Shown one piece after another: positions 50,214 through 58,029 of a stretch of 64,000 nt of DNA. A program made the translations under genes and the position numbers. The notes beneath the pieces were generated by a model, which saw only the letters and a program-made list of their open reading frames with translations, did no database searches and was not told the origin of the DNA. Position 1 is the first letter of the stretch; every line of letters begins with the position of its first letter. The stretch covers positions 1-64,000 of the forward strand of contig JASJBF010000018.1 of NCBI GenBank assembly GCA_030066685.1. Reading direction: 5' to 3'. The DNA is from Kiloniellales bacterium. GTDB taxonomy: Bacteria; Pseudomonadota; Alphaproteobacteria; Kiloniellales; JAKSBE01.

Positions 50214-52169
50214 TCAGCCGCCGCGTTCTTCCCAGGCCTTGAAGAGCGCCGCATAGGCAGCTTCCAGGGAACGCGTGAAACCCTGGACGTCGGCCAGGGG
50301 CGAGGCCTCGGACTCGGCGCGCAGGGCCTGGCGCAACGCCGCCAGGGCGGCGCGGTCGCGGGTCAGGCGGAAGGCGATCTCACCGAGTGCCGCCGGGTCC
50401 GTCGCGATCCACTCCGCCCGGCCGGCCAGGGTCAGCACGCTGGCCGCGCGCCGCGCCACCGGTGTGGTCCCGGCCAGGGCCAGGACCGGCACGCCCATCC
50501 AGAGCGCCCGGCAGACCTCGACCGCGCTCTCCGCTGCGCCCCAGTCGAGGGCGAGGTCGACGTGGGCGTAGAAGTCGAACTCGGTGCGGAAGTTGTCGGC
50601 GTGGTTCACGATGTCGCAGCGCTGCCGCAGGCCGAGGTGCGAGACGCAGTCCAAGACCCGGGCGATGCAGCTCTGGTCCTGGTTATGCCGGTTGCAGATC
50701 AGCAGGCGCGCGCCGGGCACCCGGGCCAGGGCCGCGGCCCAGGCGCCGACCGTCGCCGTGTCGATATGGCGCAGGTCGCCTTGCACCCCGAAGGTGACCT
50801 GGCCGCTCTGCGCCGCCGGCAGCTGCCCCGGCTCGGGCAGGAGGGCGAGCGGCCGGTAGGCGAGCTGGCCCGGCGCGAGGCGCAGGGGCGGCGCGTCGTC
50901 GGGCGCGCAAGCGTCGTCCTCCGGCCAGGCGACGCCGTCGGTCAGGACGCGGTCGAAGCCACCGGCGTCCGGTGGGACAAGATTGACGAGCCAGGCGAGG
51001 GCCACGGGCGCCGGCCGCCGGGCCAAGAGCAACGGCCGGCCGCCCGGTGCCTGGCCGGAGAGGTCGACAGCGATGTCGATCTCGTCGCCCTGGAGGATCT
51101 GCCAGGCGGTCTCGTCGTCGATGCGGTCGAGATCGGTCCAGCGGTGGGCGGCCCGCATCAGCCGCTCGGTCACGGCGTCCGCGCGGCCGCCGTCGGCATA
51201 GCAGTGGGCCTCGACCTTCGCCGTGTCGTGGCTGCGCAGGACCGGCTCGAAGAAGCGCATCAGGTCGCAGTCGCGGAAGCTGCCACAGAGGTAGCCGACC
51301 CGCAACGGACGCTCGTCGCGCCAGGGCGCCCGCCGCGGCGCTGGGCGCGGCTCCAGCTGGGCGTGACGCCGGTACCAGTCGCGCTGGGCCTCGGCCAGGG
51401 TCGCGGCCGCCGCCGGCCGCCGGGCCAGGTGGTCGAGCAGCCGGGCGTGCAGACGGGCGTCGTCGGGCGCGCCGGCGCAGGCGCTGCCATGGCAGGCCTC
51501 GGCCTCCTCGTGGCGGCCGGCCAGGTCCAGGGCCAGGGCGAGTTGGCTGAGATCGGCGGCCGCCGGAACATCGAGGTGCAGCAGGGCGTGGGCGGCGGCG
51601 ATGGCGCGCTCGGCGCGGCCGCTCTCCCGGCAGAGGTCCCTCAGGAGGCGCAGGCTCTCGGGATCGCCGGGGGTCAGCTCGAGCTGGGTCTCGCAGTCGG
51701 CGATCGCCGCCTCGGTCTCGCCCAGGCGCTGTTGGCGCCGGGCGCGCTTGAGATAGAGGTCGGGCCGGCCCTGCCGGAGATTGCCGAAGAAGGAGCCGAG
51801 CCGCGGCGGCAGCAGGCCTTCGATCTCACCGTGCGGCTCGAGGATAGTGCCGAGCTTGGCGTAGTAGAGGCTCTCCTGGACCCGGCCCAGCTTGGCGTTG
51901 ATCGCGGCCAGGGCCTCGGCCGCCTCCTGGAGCTCCGGGTTCGCCTCGTGGGCTCGCTCCATCAGCTTGATGGCTTGGACCGGCTCGTCCAGGTCGAAGC
52001 TGACGAGGCCCAGGAGGTAGAGCGCCTCGGCGCAGTCGGGGGTCTCGCGCAGCAGCCCCTCGCAGATCACGATGGCTTCGTCGTGGCGGCCCCAGTCGAG
52101 GCGCTCGATCGCCTCTCGGACTGCGGCGAGGCTGCTGCTGGTCTCTGCTGTCGTCATGCTGGCCGGCAT
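50214..52169 (-). CDS. TPR + GT41 (OGT/SPINDLY-like) glycosyltransferase, FlmG-like
   Basis: 651 aa. N-terminal half: TPR-like helical repeats (residues about 20-250; LYLLGLVSFDLDEPVQAIKL, YAKLGTILEPHGEIEGLL). C-terminal half: GT41 catalytic fold (RPLRVGYLCGSFRDCDLMRF, PVALAWLVNLVPPDAG, TFGVQGDLRHID, HVDLALDWGAAESAVEVCRA, LWMGVPVLALAGTTPVAR). This domain plan matches Caulobacter FlmG, which modifies flagellins. It lies directly next to a flagellin gene, with a CtrA-type box upstream. Acceptor and sugar are inferred. Confidence 0.82.
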   Translation of the reverse strand: MPASMTTAETSSSLAAVREAIERLDWGRHDEAIVICEGLLRETPDCAEALYLLGLVSFDLDEPVQAIKLMERAHEANPELQEAAEALAAINAKLGRVQESLYYAKLGTILEPHGEIEGLLPPRLGSFFGNLRQGRPDLYLKRARRQQRLGETEAAIADCETQLELTPGDPESLRLLRDLCRESGRAERAIAAAHALLHLDVPAAADLSQLALALDLAGRHEEAEACHGSACAGAPDDARLHARLLDHLARRPAAAATLAEAQRDWYRRHAQLEPRPAPRRAPWRDERPLRVGYLCGSFRDCDLMRFFEPVLRSHDTAKVEAHCYADGGRADAVTERLMRAAHRWTDLDRIDDETAWQILQGDEIDIAVDLSGQAPGGRPLLLARRPAPVALAWLVNLVPPDAGGFDRVLTDGVAWPEDDACAPDDAPPLRLAPGQLAYRPLALLPEPGQLPAAQSGQVTFGVQGDLRHIDTATVGAWAAALARVPGARLLICNRHNQDQSCIARVLDCVSHLGLRQRCDIVNHADNFRTEFDFYAHVDLALDWGAAESAVEVCRALWMGVPVLALAGTTPVARRAASVLTLAGRAEWIATDPAALGEIAFRLTRDRAALAALRQALRAESEASPLADVQGFTRSLEAAYAALFKAWEERGG

Positions 52170-52184
52170 CCTGCGGCAGCGTGG

Positions 52185-52199
52185 TTAACGCTGTGTTAC
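52185..52199 (-). promoter_or_regulatory. CtrA-type box upstream of the GT41 gene
   Basis: TTAA-CGCTGTG-TTAC (minus strand: GTAA-N7-TTAAC), 7 of 8 fixed bases, 16 bp before the start codon. Confidence 0.45.
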
Positions 52200-52267
52200 C
52201 CGGAAGGTGGCGGCGTGGCGGGCCGGACCGGAGACGGGCCCAGCCGCCGCGCCGTCGAGCTCGCCGC

Positions 52268-53083
52268 CTACTGGAAGAGCCGCAGTATCGACTGCTCGGC
52301 CTGGCCGGCGAAGGACAGGGCGCCGATGCCGAGCTGCTGGCGGGTCTGCAGGGCCACCAGGTTGGCGCCTTCCTCGTTGATGTCCGCGAGGGTCAGCTTG
52401 CCGGCCCCTTCCTCGTGATCGTTGACGTAGCGCTCGGTGAAGTCGAGCCGGGCCTGGAGCAGGGCGACGTTGGAGCCGATCGACTGGGCGCGGCCCCGGA
52501 GGGTCGAGAGCGCGGCGTCGATCTCGGTCAGGCGGGCGTCGATCACCGTGCTCAGCGAGAAGCTGCCCGCGGTGGTCACGTTGAGGCCGGCGGTGGTCAG
52601 GTCGAAGCCCTGGACCACCAGCTTGCTGACGGTGTCGGTCGAAAAGGCGATCTCGAGCTGGGACGCCGTGCTGTTGACCAGGTTCGTGCCCTGGTAGCTC
52701 GCGTCGTTGGCCAGGTTGGTGATCTGGCCGAGCAGCTCGTCGAACTGGGTCTTGATGGCCGAGAGCTGGTTGCCCGAGGCGGTTTTGGCGCTGATCGCCA
52801 GGCCCTTCATCTGCCGGACCAGGGTGTCGATGGACTCGATCGCGTTGAGGGCCGTGGTGATCGAGGATATCCCCTGGTCGATCCCGCTCTTCCTTTCCCC
52901 AAGGTCGAGCGCGCGGTCGTTGAGCGCCTTGGCCTCGAAGAAGGCCGTGGCGTCGTCGATCGGCGAGGCCACGGCGAGGCCGGTCGCCAGGCGCTCCTGG
53001 GTCCGGTTGATGAGGTCCTGGGTTCGGTTGAGGGCCAGCAGGTTGGTCCGCACCGCTGACGACAGGGTGATATCGTTGGCCAT
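52268..53083 (-). CDS. Flagellin, short type (copy 1)
   Basis: 271 aa. D0/D1 N-terminal segment (SSAVRTNLLALNRTQDLINR, LATGLAVASPIDDA) and C-terminal partner (TERYVNDHEEGAGKLTLADI, NEEGANLVALQTRQQLG) are complete. The middle is short (about 60 residues) with many Ser/Thr, candidate glycosylation sites. Has its own sigma-54 promoter. A sister flagellin is at 59.6-60.5 kb. The C terminus (SILRLFQ) matches the family. Exported and polymerised into the filament. Confidence 0.95.
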   Translation of the reverse strand: MANDITLSSAVRTNLLALNRTQDLINRTQERLATGLAVASPIDDATAFFEAKALNDRALDLGERKSGIDQGISSITTALNAIESIDTLVRQMKGLAISAKTASGNQLSAIKTQFDELLGQITNLANDASYQGTNLVNSTASQLEIAFSTDTVSKLVVQGFDLTTAGLNVTTAGSFSLSTVIDARLTEIDAALSTLRGRAQSIGSNVALLQARLDFTERYVNDHEEGAGKLTLADINEEGANLVALQTRQQLGIGALSFAGQAEQSILRLFQ

Positions 53084-53144
53084 CTTCTTGTCTCCGTTTC
53101 TACTGCGCCCGCCCCCTACTGGAGCGGCTTCTGACGGAGCAGGA

Positions 53145-53159
53145 GCAATGGCTGTGCCA
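53145..53159 (-). promoter_or_regulatory. Sigma-54 promoter of flagellin copy 1
   Basis: On the minus strand TGGCACAGCCATTGC, a perfect -24/-12 consensus, 62 bp before the start codon. Confidence 0.85.
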
Positions 53160-53210
53160 AAATTTATCTCAATTTTATCAGATTGTTACATGTGCGATGC
53201 CCGGTCCCGG

Positions 53211-53266
53211 GACGAAGTCTGCCGGCCCACAGCGGAAGGCTTTGCCACCTTCGGGAAAAATTTACC
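53211..53266 (-). promoter_or_regulatory. Degenerate FlbD-like sites upstream of flagellin copy 1
   Basis: GACGAAGTCTGCC (53211-53223) and GGAAAAATTTACC (53254-53266) keep the GGCA-N5-TGCC spacing with mismatches, about 50-110 bp upstream of the sigma-54 promoter. Confidence 0.4.
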
Positions 53267-53348
53267 CAGAGGGCCGGCACCGACCTGGACTCGGGTCTGA
53301 GGGCCAAGACGCCCGCCCCTCCGTCTGCTCGGCAGGCTTAGTTCCTTC

Positions 53349-53369
53349 TTAACCATTTAACCATAAGAC
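53349..53369 (+). promoter_or_regulatory. TTAACCAT repeat before the six-gene plus-strand operon
   Basis: TTAACCAT at 53349 and TTTAACCATAAGAC at 53356-53369. The second is identical over 14 bases to a motif before fliI (22624-22637). No sigma-54 element was found on the plus strand here. Function unknown; half CtrA sites are one possibility. The region 53267-53421 holds nothing else. Confidence 0.4.
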
Positions 53370-53421
53370 CGAAGATGTGTTCTCTCAATAAATAGCCCAT
53401 GAGATGTAAAGCTCGAGCACA

Positions 53422-54792
53422 GTGGAAAAGATCTTGCCGCAACGCGAAGCCTTTGCCCTCGAGGCCTGTTTTGACCGCCTCTGGCCGCTTCACCGCAGCA
53501 TCACGGGCGCCGGTGTTCGTGCCACCCTGGACATCCTGGCCGAGATCATGCCCCACGCCCGCCTCGAGGTGCCGAGCGGCACGGAGGTGCTGGACTGGAC
53601 CGTGCCCAAGGAATGGGTCGCACGGCAGGCCTATCTGATCCGCCCGGACGGCCGACGCATCTGCGATATCGGGGACAACAATCTTCATCTGGTCAACTAT
53701 TCGATACCCTTCCGCGGACGGCTGCGGCTCGACGAGCTGCAGGCGCATCTGCACAGCCTTCCCGAGCTGCCCGAGGCGGTTCCCTACGTCACCAGCTATT
53801 ACGCGCCGCGCTGGGGCTTCTGCCTGTCGCATGCGGAGCGCGAGGCCCTGCCGGATGGCGACTACGAGATCGTGGTCGACACCGATCTCGTGGACGGCGC
53901 GCTCAGCATCGCCGAGGCCGTTCTGCCCGGGGAGGATACGGACGAGGTGCTGCTGTCGAGCTATACCTGCCACCCCTCCTTGGCCAACAACGAGCTCTGT
54001 GGACCGCTGGTTCTGAGCTTTCTGTATCGGCGCCTGGCCGCCTGGCCCAAGCGGCGGCTGACCTATCGCTTTCTGCTCTTGCCCGAGACCATCGGCAGCA
54101 TCGCCTATCTGGCACTGCACGGAGGGCACCTGGTCCAAAACCTGGTCGCCGGATACGTCGTGACCTGCGTCGGCACGGCGGAGCCCTTCGTCTACAAGCG
54201 AAGCCGGCAGGGCGGCAGCCTGGCGGACCGGGCCGCGGCGGCGGTGCTGGCCGAACGCACCGGCGAGCGGCATCGGATCGCCAACTTTCGCCCCGACCGC
54301 GGGGGCGACGAGCGACAGTACAACGCGCCCGGCTTTGGCCTCCCGGTCGGCAGTCTGATGCGCAGCCCGTCCAGCAGCTACCCGGAGTATCACACCTCCC
54401 TGGACAACAAGGATCTGATCTCCTTCGAGGCGATGGAGGAGACACTCGACGTCTATGAGGCCATCTGCCGCGCGCTCGATGGCAACCGGCGCTACCTCAA
54501 CCTGGCCCCCTTTGGCGAGCCACAACTGGGGCGGCGCGGGCTCTACGGCACGCTGGGGGACCGCCGGCGGCCGGTGGAGCGCAGCGCCCTGATGTGGCTC
54601 CTCAGCGACGGCGACGGTAACCACGACCTGCTCGACATCGCGGCACGCAGCGGCCTCGGTCCCGAGCTGCTGATCTCCGCGGCGGAGCGCTTGGTGGATG
54701 CCGGGCTCCTGCGGTCGCTGGCAAACGGCGAGAGTGCTCGCCTGCCGGAGCCGCCAGCCACGTTGGAAGGCCGCCGCGATGCCGCTGCCTGA
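53422..54792 (+). CDS. DUF4910 aminopeptidase-like protein with C-terminal winged helix
   Basis: 456 aa. Metallopeptidase-like (M28-like) domain: LSSYTCHPSLANNELCGPLV, LLPETIGSIAYLALHGG and PEYHTSLDNKDLI carry His/Asn/Glu and His residues in the positions of zinc ligands. N-terminal LWPLHRSITGAGVRATLDIL is a family marker. C-terminal about 70 residues form a winged-helix-like part. Family members are common in surface-polysaccharide loci, but no activity is established. First gene of a tightly packed six-gene operon, overlapping the next by 14 bp. An ATG or GTG slightly upstream is possible. Confidence 0.8.
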   Translation: MEKILPQREAFALEACFDRLWPLHRSITGAGVRATLDILAEIMPHARLEVPSGTEVLDWTVPKEWVARQAYLIRPDGRRICDIGDNNLHLVNYSIPFRGRLRLDELQAHLHSLPELPEAVPYVTSYYAPRWGFCLSHAEREALPDGDYEIVVDTDLVDGALSIAEAVLPGEDTDEVLLSSYTCHPSLANNELCGPLVLSFLYRRLAAWPKRRLTYRFLLLPETIGSIAYLALHGGHLVQNLVAGYVVTCVGTAEPFVYKRSRQGGSLADRAAAAVLAERTGERHRIANFRPDRGGDERQYNAPGFGLPVGSLMRSPSSSYPEYHTSLDNKDLISFEAMEETLDVYEAICRALDGNRRYLNLAPFGEPQLGRRGLYGTLGDRRRPVERSALMWLLSDGDGNHDLLDIAARSGLGPELLISAAERLVDAGLLRSLANGESARLPEPPATLEGRRDAAA

Positions 54793-55543
54793 GACCGGTT
54801 TTGAAGATCTTGTCGCCCATCTCCGGACGCTCGGCCTCAGGAAGGGAGACGACATCGTGGTGCACGGCCACCTCGTCGGCTTCGGCCGCATCGAGGGCGG
54901 TGCCGCGACGCTCGACCGGGCTCTGCGGGCGGTGATCGGGGAAGGGGCCACCATCGCGGTCCCGACCTATACCTTTCGCTGCGACCCCGAAGCCCCCTTC
55001 GATCCCCAGGCCACCCCATCACAGGGCATGGGCGTGTTCTCCGAGCACCTGCGCAAGCAGCCTCAGGTCCGGCGGAGCTGGTGTCCTTTGCACAGCCACG
55101 CGGCCAAGGGGCCGAAGGCGTCCTTGCTGCGCGAAGGCCTGTTCACCGCGTCCTTTGGTCCGGGCTCGGACTTCGAGGTCTTCTACGAGGCAGGCTTTCG
55201 CCTGCTGACCCTGGGCTGTGCCTTTCTCAAGGGGGCGAGCTACGTCCACCATGTCGAGGCGGTTGCGAAGGTGCCGTATCGCGAATGGCGCGAGCTGCCA
55301 CGGCGCATCGTGCTCGAGGACGGCCGCCTGGCCGAGGGAGTTTGCCGATACTACCTGCGCAAGGACCGCGGCGTCGTCGAGAACTTCACCGTGGTCGGCG
55401 CCGCCCTGGAAGCTGCGGGCCAGCTTCGCCGCGCGTGCTGTCCGCTCGGCGGCTCGACCCTCTGCGACCTGACAGCGGTACATGAAACCACGCTGAAGCT
55501 GTTGCGCGCCGATCCCTATGCCGTGGTGACGTCGACACGATGA
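54779..55543 (+). CDS. AAC(3)-like N-acyltransferase
   Basis: 254 aa. Antibiotic_NAT family: DDIVVHGHLVGFGRIEGGAA, TIAVPTYTFRCDPEAPFD, GVFSEHLRKQPQVRRSWCP and the active-site HSHAAKGPKA. The family uses a phosphopantetheine thioester (normally acetyl-CoA) to acylate an amino group, classically on aminoglycosides. In this setting the acceptor is more likely an amino sugar and the donor could be the carrier protein two genes downstream; both are inference. ATG 54779 begins the family N terminus. Confidence 0.8.
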   Translation: MPLPETGFEDLVAHLRTLGLRKGDDIVVHGHLVGFGRIEGGAATLDRALRAVIGEGATIAVPTYTFRCDPEAPFDPQATPSQGMGVFSEHLRKQPQVRRSWCPLHSHAAKGPKASLLREGLFTASFGPGSDFEVFYEAGFRLLTLGCAFLKGASYVHHVEAVAKVPYREWRELPRRIVLEDGRLAEGVCRYYLRKDRGVVENFTVVGAALEAAGQLRRACCPLGGSTLCDLTAVHETTLKLLRADPYAVVTSTR

Positions 55544-57075
55544 GCCCGTCACCCGACCTTCCGCTCAACCGGTTCCTGGACTTCGCCGAGAGTCACCCTC
55601 GGCATCCCGCGGTCGAGGCGGAGGGCCGGAGGGTCCACTACGGCGAACTGGCGATCTTGGTCCGCCGCCTGGCTCGGAGCTTCGCCGCCGTGAAGCCACA
55701 GCCCCGGGTTCTGATCCATCTTCCCCAAGCTCATCGGGCCTACGCCGCGATGCTGGGCGCGCTCATGGCCGGGGGCTGCTACGCGCCCAACAATCTTTCC
55801 GCCCCGCCGGCACGGCAGGCCATGACCGTGAATCTCTTCGAGCCCGATCTCGTGGTCACCGAAGCTTCCGCCTGGACCGGTTTTCCCGGCGGCTCGCCGG
55901 CCTGCCCGATCGTCGACGTCGATACCTTGACGGCACCGGCGCTGGACGCGCCCCTGGAGGCTGGGGAGCTTGCCTACGTGATGTTCACCTCGGGGTCCAC
56001 CGGCCGGCCCAAGGGGGTGATGATCCCGCGTGAAGCGCTGGCGAACTACGCGGCCTGGGCTTGGCGGGCGATGGCGGTGACGCCCGAGGATCGTTGGTCC
56101 CAGCATCCCAACATCGCCTTCGACCTGAGCGTGCTCGACGTCTACGGCGCCCTGGGCGCGGGCGCGACGCTTTGCCCCTTGAGCGGCGCGCGGGACCGTT
56201 TGATGCCGGGCGATGCCGTCCGGCGCTTGGGCCTGACGCTGTGGAACTCGGTGCCAAGCGTCGTCGATCTCATGCGTCGAGGCGGCCAACTGACCACGGA
56301 TAACCTTGCGTCCCTGCGTCTGATGACCTTCTGCGGCGAGCCCCTGACCCAAGACCAGCTGGAGGCGATCTTCGCGGCACGTCCCGACATGGTCGTTCAC
56401 AACACCTATGGACCGACCGAGGCCACGGTCTCCTGCACGCTGCTGCGTCTCACCTCGTCGAGCTACCGGCAAGCGGTGGTGCAGAACGTCGCCCTGGGCG
56501 AAGCCATAGATGGAATGACCCTGACCCTGGCCCCAAGTCCGGCCGGCAGCGCGGGGTCCGACGAAGGGGAGATCTGGCTGTCCGGACCGCAGGTGGCGCT
56601 GGGCTACTGGCGGGACCCTAGGGCGACCGCGGCCGCCTTCGGCGAGGTCCGGCGGCAGGGGCGGGTCGAGCGGCTCTATCGGACCGGCGATCTCGGCCGC
56701 CGCTGCGACGGACAGCTCTACTTCCAGCGCCGCCTGGACCAGCAGGTAAAGGTGGCCGGTCACCGGGTCGAGCTGGGCGCGGTCGATGCGGCGCTCAGGG
56801 ACTCCGGCGTGCTGGCCGCCTGCACGGTGCAGATCGACGGAGAACTGCATGCGTTCGTGGTCGATCCGGAGGACCGGGTCGAGCCGGAAGCCCTGCGCCG
56901 GGCCTTGGCCGAGCGCCTTGCGGCCTACGAAGTTCCCAAGGCCATTCATCTCGTTGATGCCTTGCCGCTGAGCGCCAACGACAAGATCGACAGCGGCGCC
57001 CTGATCGCCGCCTACCGCCGGCGGGGCCGGCCCGAGGGCCGACCCGAGGAGATACCTGTTCATGGATCTGATTGA
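55540..57075 (+). CDS. Stand-alone amino acid adenylation (NRPS A-domain) enzyme
   Basis: 511 aa. Core motifs are intact: A3 FTSGSTGRPKGVM (149-161), A4 with FDLSVLD and the substrate amine-binding Asp195, A5 NTYGPTEAT, A7 YRTGDLGRR, A8 RRLDQQVKVAGHRVELGAV and A10 LPLSANDKID with catalytic Lys. Activates an amino acid as aminoacyl-AMP and loads it on a carrier protein. The Asp in A4 points to an alpha-amino acid substrate. There is no condensation domain. Overlaps the preceding gene by 4 bp and the carrier gene by 14 bp. Confidence 0.88.
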   Translation: MSPSPDLPLNRFLDFAESHPRHPAVEAEGRRVHYGELAILVRRLARSFAAVKPQPRVLIHLPQAHRAYAAMLGALMAGGCYAPNNLSAPPARQAMTVNLFEPDLVVTEASAWTGFPGGSPACPIVDVDTLTAPALDAPLEAGELAYVMFTSGSTGRPKGVMIPREALANYAAWAWRAMAVTPEDRWSQHPNIAFDLSVLDVYGALGAGATLCPLSGARDRLMPGDAVRRLGLTLWNSVPSVVDLMRRGGQLTTDNLASLRLMTFCGEPLTQDQLEAIFAARPDMVVHNTYGPTEATVSCTLLRLTSSSYRQAVVQNVALGEAIDGMTLTLAPSPAGSAGSDEGEIWLSGPQVALGYWRDPRATAAAFGEVRRQGRVERLYRTGDLGRRCDGQLYFQRRLDQQVKVAGHRVELGAVDAALRDSGVLAACTVQIDGELHAFVVDPEDRVEPEALRRALAERLAAYEVPKAIHLVDALPLSANDKIDSGALIAAYRRRGRPEGRPEEIPVHGSD

Positions 57076-57298
57076 ACCTCGCAGTCTGGTCGCCGAGGCG
57101 CTGGACTGCACGCCGGATAGCCTGGAAGCCGAGGCGGCGCTGGGCCGGCACCCGAATTGGGACAGCTTCGGCCATCTCAACCTCATGATTGCGCTGGAAC
57201 AGCACTACGGCGTCGCGATCACGGACGAAACGGTCGAGCGCTACGCCACGCTGGGCGCCGTCACCGCACGTTTCAACGAACTGAGGAGCCAGACATGA
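57062..57298 (+). CDS. Peptidyl/acyl carrier protein
   Basis: 78 aa. Carrier-protein fold with the phosphopantetheine attachment Ser35 in HPNWDSFGHLNLM, then IALEQHYGVAITDETVERYA helix. Start overlaps the A-domain gene, stop overlaps the methyltransferase (ATGA), so it is almost certainly the partner of the adenylation enzyme. Confidence 0.88.
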   Translation: MDLIEPRSLVAEALDCTPDSLEAEAALGRHPNWDSFGHLNLMIALEQHYGVAITDETVERYATLGAVTARFNELRSQT

Positions 57299-58029
57299 CG
57301 GCAGAACAGGCCAGGATATCGCCGCCCGCTGGGGACGCAGGGGAGGGATTTGACAGCCGCTGGGAGTCGGCGGTCTATGGCGCCGGGCGGCACCTCAACC
57401 TCTATCCCCATTCGGCCGTCGTCTCTTTCGTCCTGCGCCAATACGCCGCGGTGCTGCAACGGGCGGAGGTTCGGATTCTCGAGGTCGGCTGCGGCGCCGG
57501 CAACAACGTCTGGTTCCTCGCTCGCGAAGGCTTCACTGCCGCCGGGATCGACGGGTCGCACACCGCCATCGACTTCGCCCGCGAGCGCTTCGCGCGGGAC
57601 GGCTTGACGGCCGAGCTGGTGACCGGCGACTTTCAGAGCCTGCCCTGGGGTGACGAGAGCTTCGATTGCGTCATCGATCGCGGCTCGATCACCCACAACC
57701 GCCGGGCCGTCATCGCGCGGACCCTGGACGAGGTATCCCGTGTCCTGAAGCCCGGCGGGGGCTTTCTCTCGATGATCTACGGCACCGGGCATCCGGCGCG
57801 CCATTTCGGCAGGCCGCTCGGCGACGGCGCGTTCAGCGACTTCTCCGACGGCTACTTCGCCGACATCGCTCTGACCTTCTTTGCCCGCGACGCCGACATC
57901 GACGAGCTCTACAGGAGCCGCTTCTCGATCCAAAGCAAGGAGCTGGAGGTGATCGAGGACCATCAGCATGGCGGCGGTTGCGTCAAGGCGATGTGGCATC
58001 TCGGCTGCCGCAAGCCGCTCGCCGGATGA
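57295..58029 (+). CDS. SAM-dependent methyltransferase
   Basis: 244 aa class I methyltransferase: motif I ILEVGCGAGNNVWFLA, motif II-type DGSHTAIDFARERFARDG, the acidic/aromatic patch SFDCVIDRGSITHNRR and VLKPGGGFLSMIYG. The family modifies N, O or C of small molecules. N-methylation of the carrier-bound amino acid or O/N-methylation of a sugar are both possible. ATGA overlaps on both sides. Confidence 0.85.
   Translation: MTAEQARISPPAGDAGEGFDSRWESAVYGAGRHLNLYPHSAVVSFVLRQYAAVLQRAEVRILEVGCGAGNNVWFLAREGFTAAGIDGSHTAIDFARERFARDGLTAELVTGDFQSLPWGDESFDCVIDRGSITHNRRAVIARTLDEVSRVLKPGGGFLSMIYGTGHPARHFGRPLGDGAFSDFSDGYFADIALTFFARDADIDELYRSRFSIQSKELEVIEDHQHGGGCVKAMWHLGCRKPLAG

Noticed and set aside
50160-52418. 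752-codon plus-strand frame opposite the GT41 gene
   Set aside because: Antisense shadow with low-complexity composition; the minus-strand gene has clear TPR and GT41 motifs.
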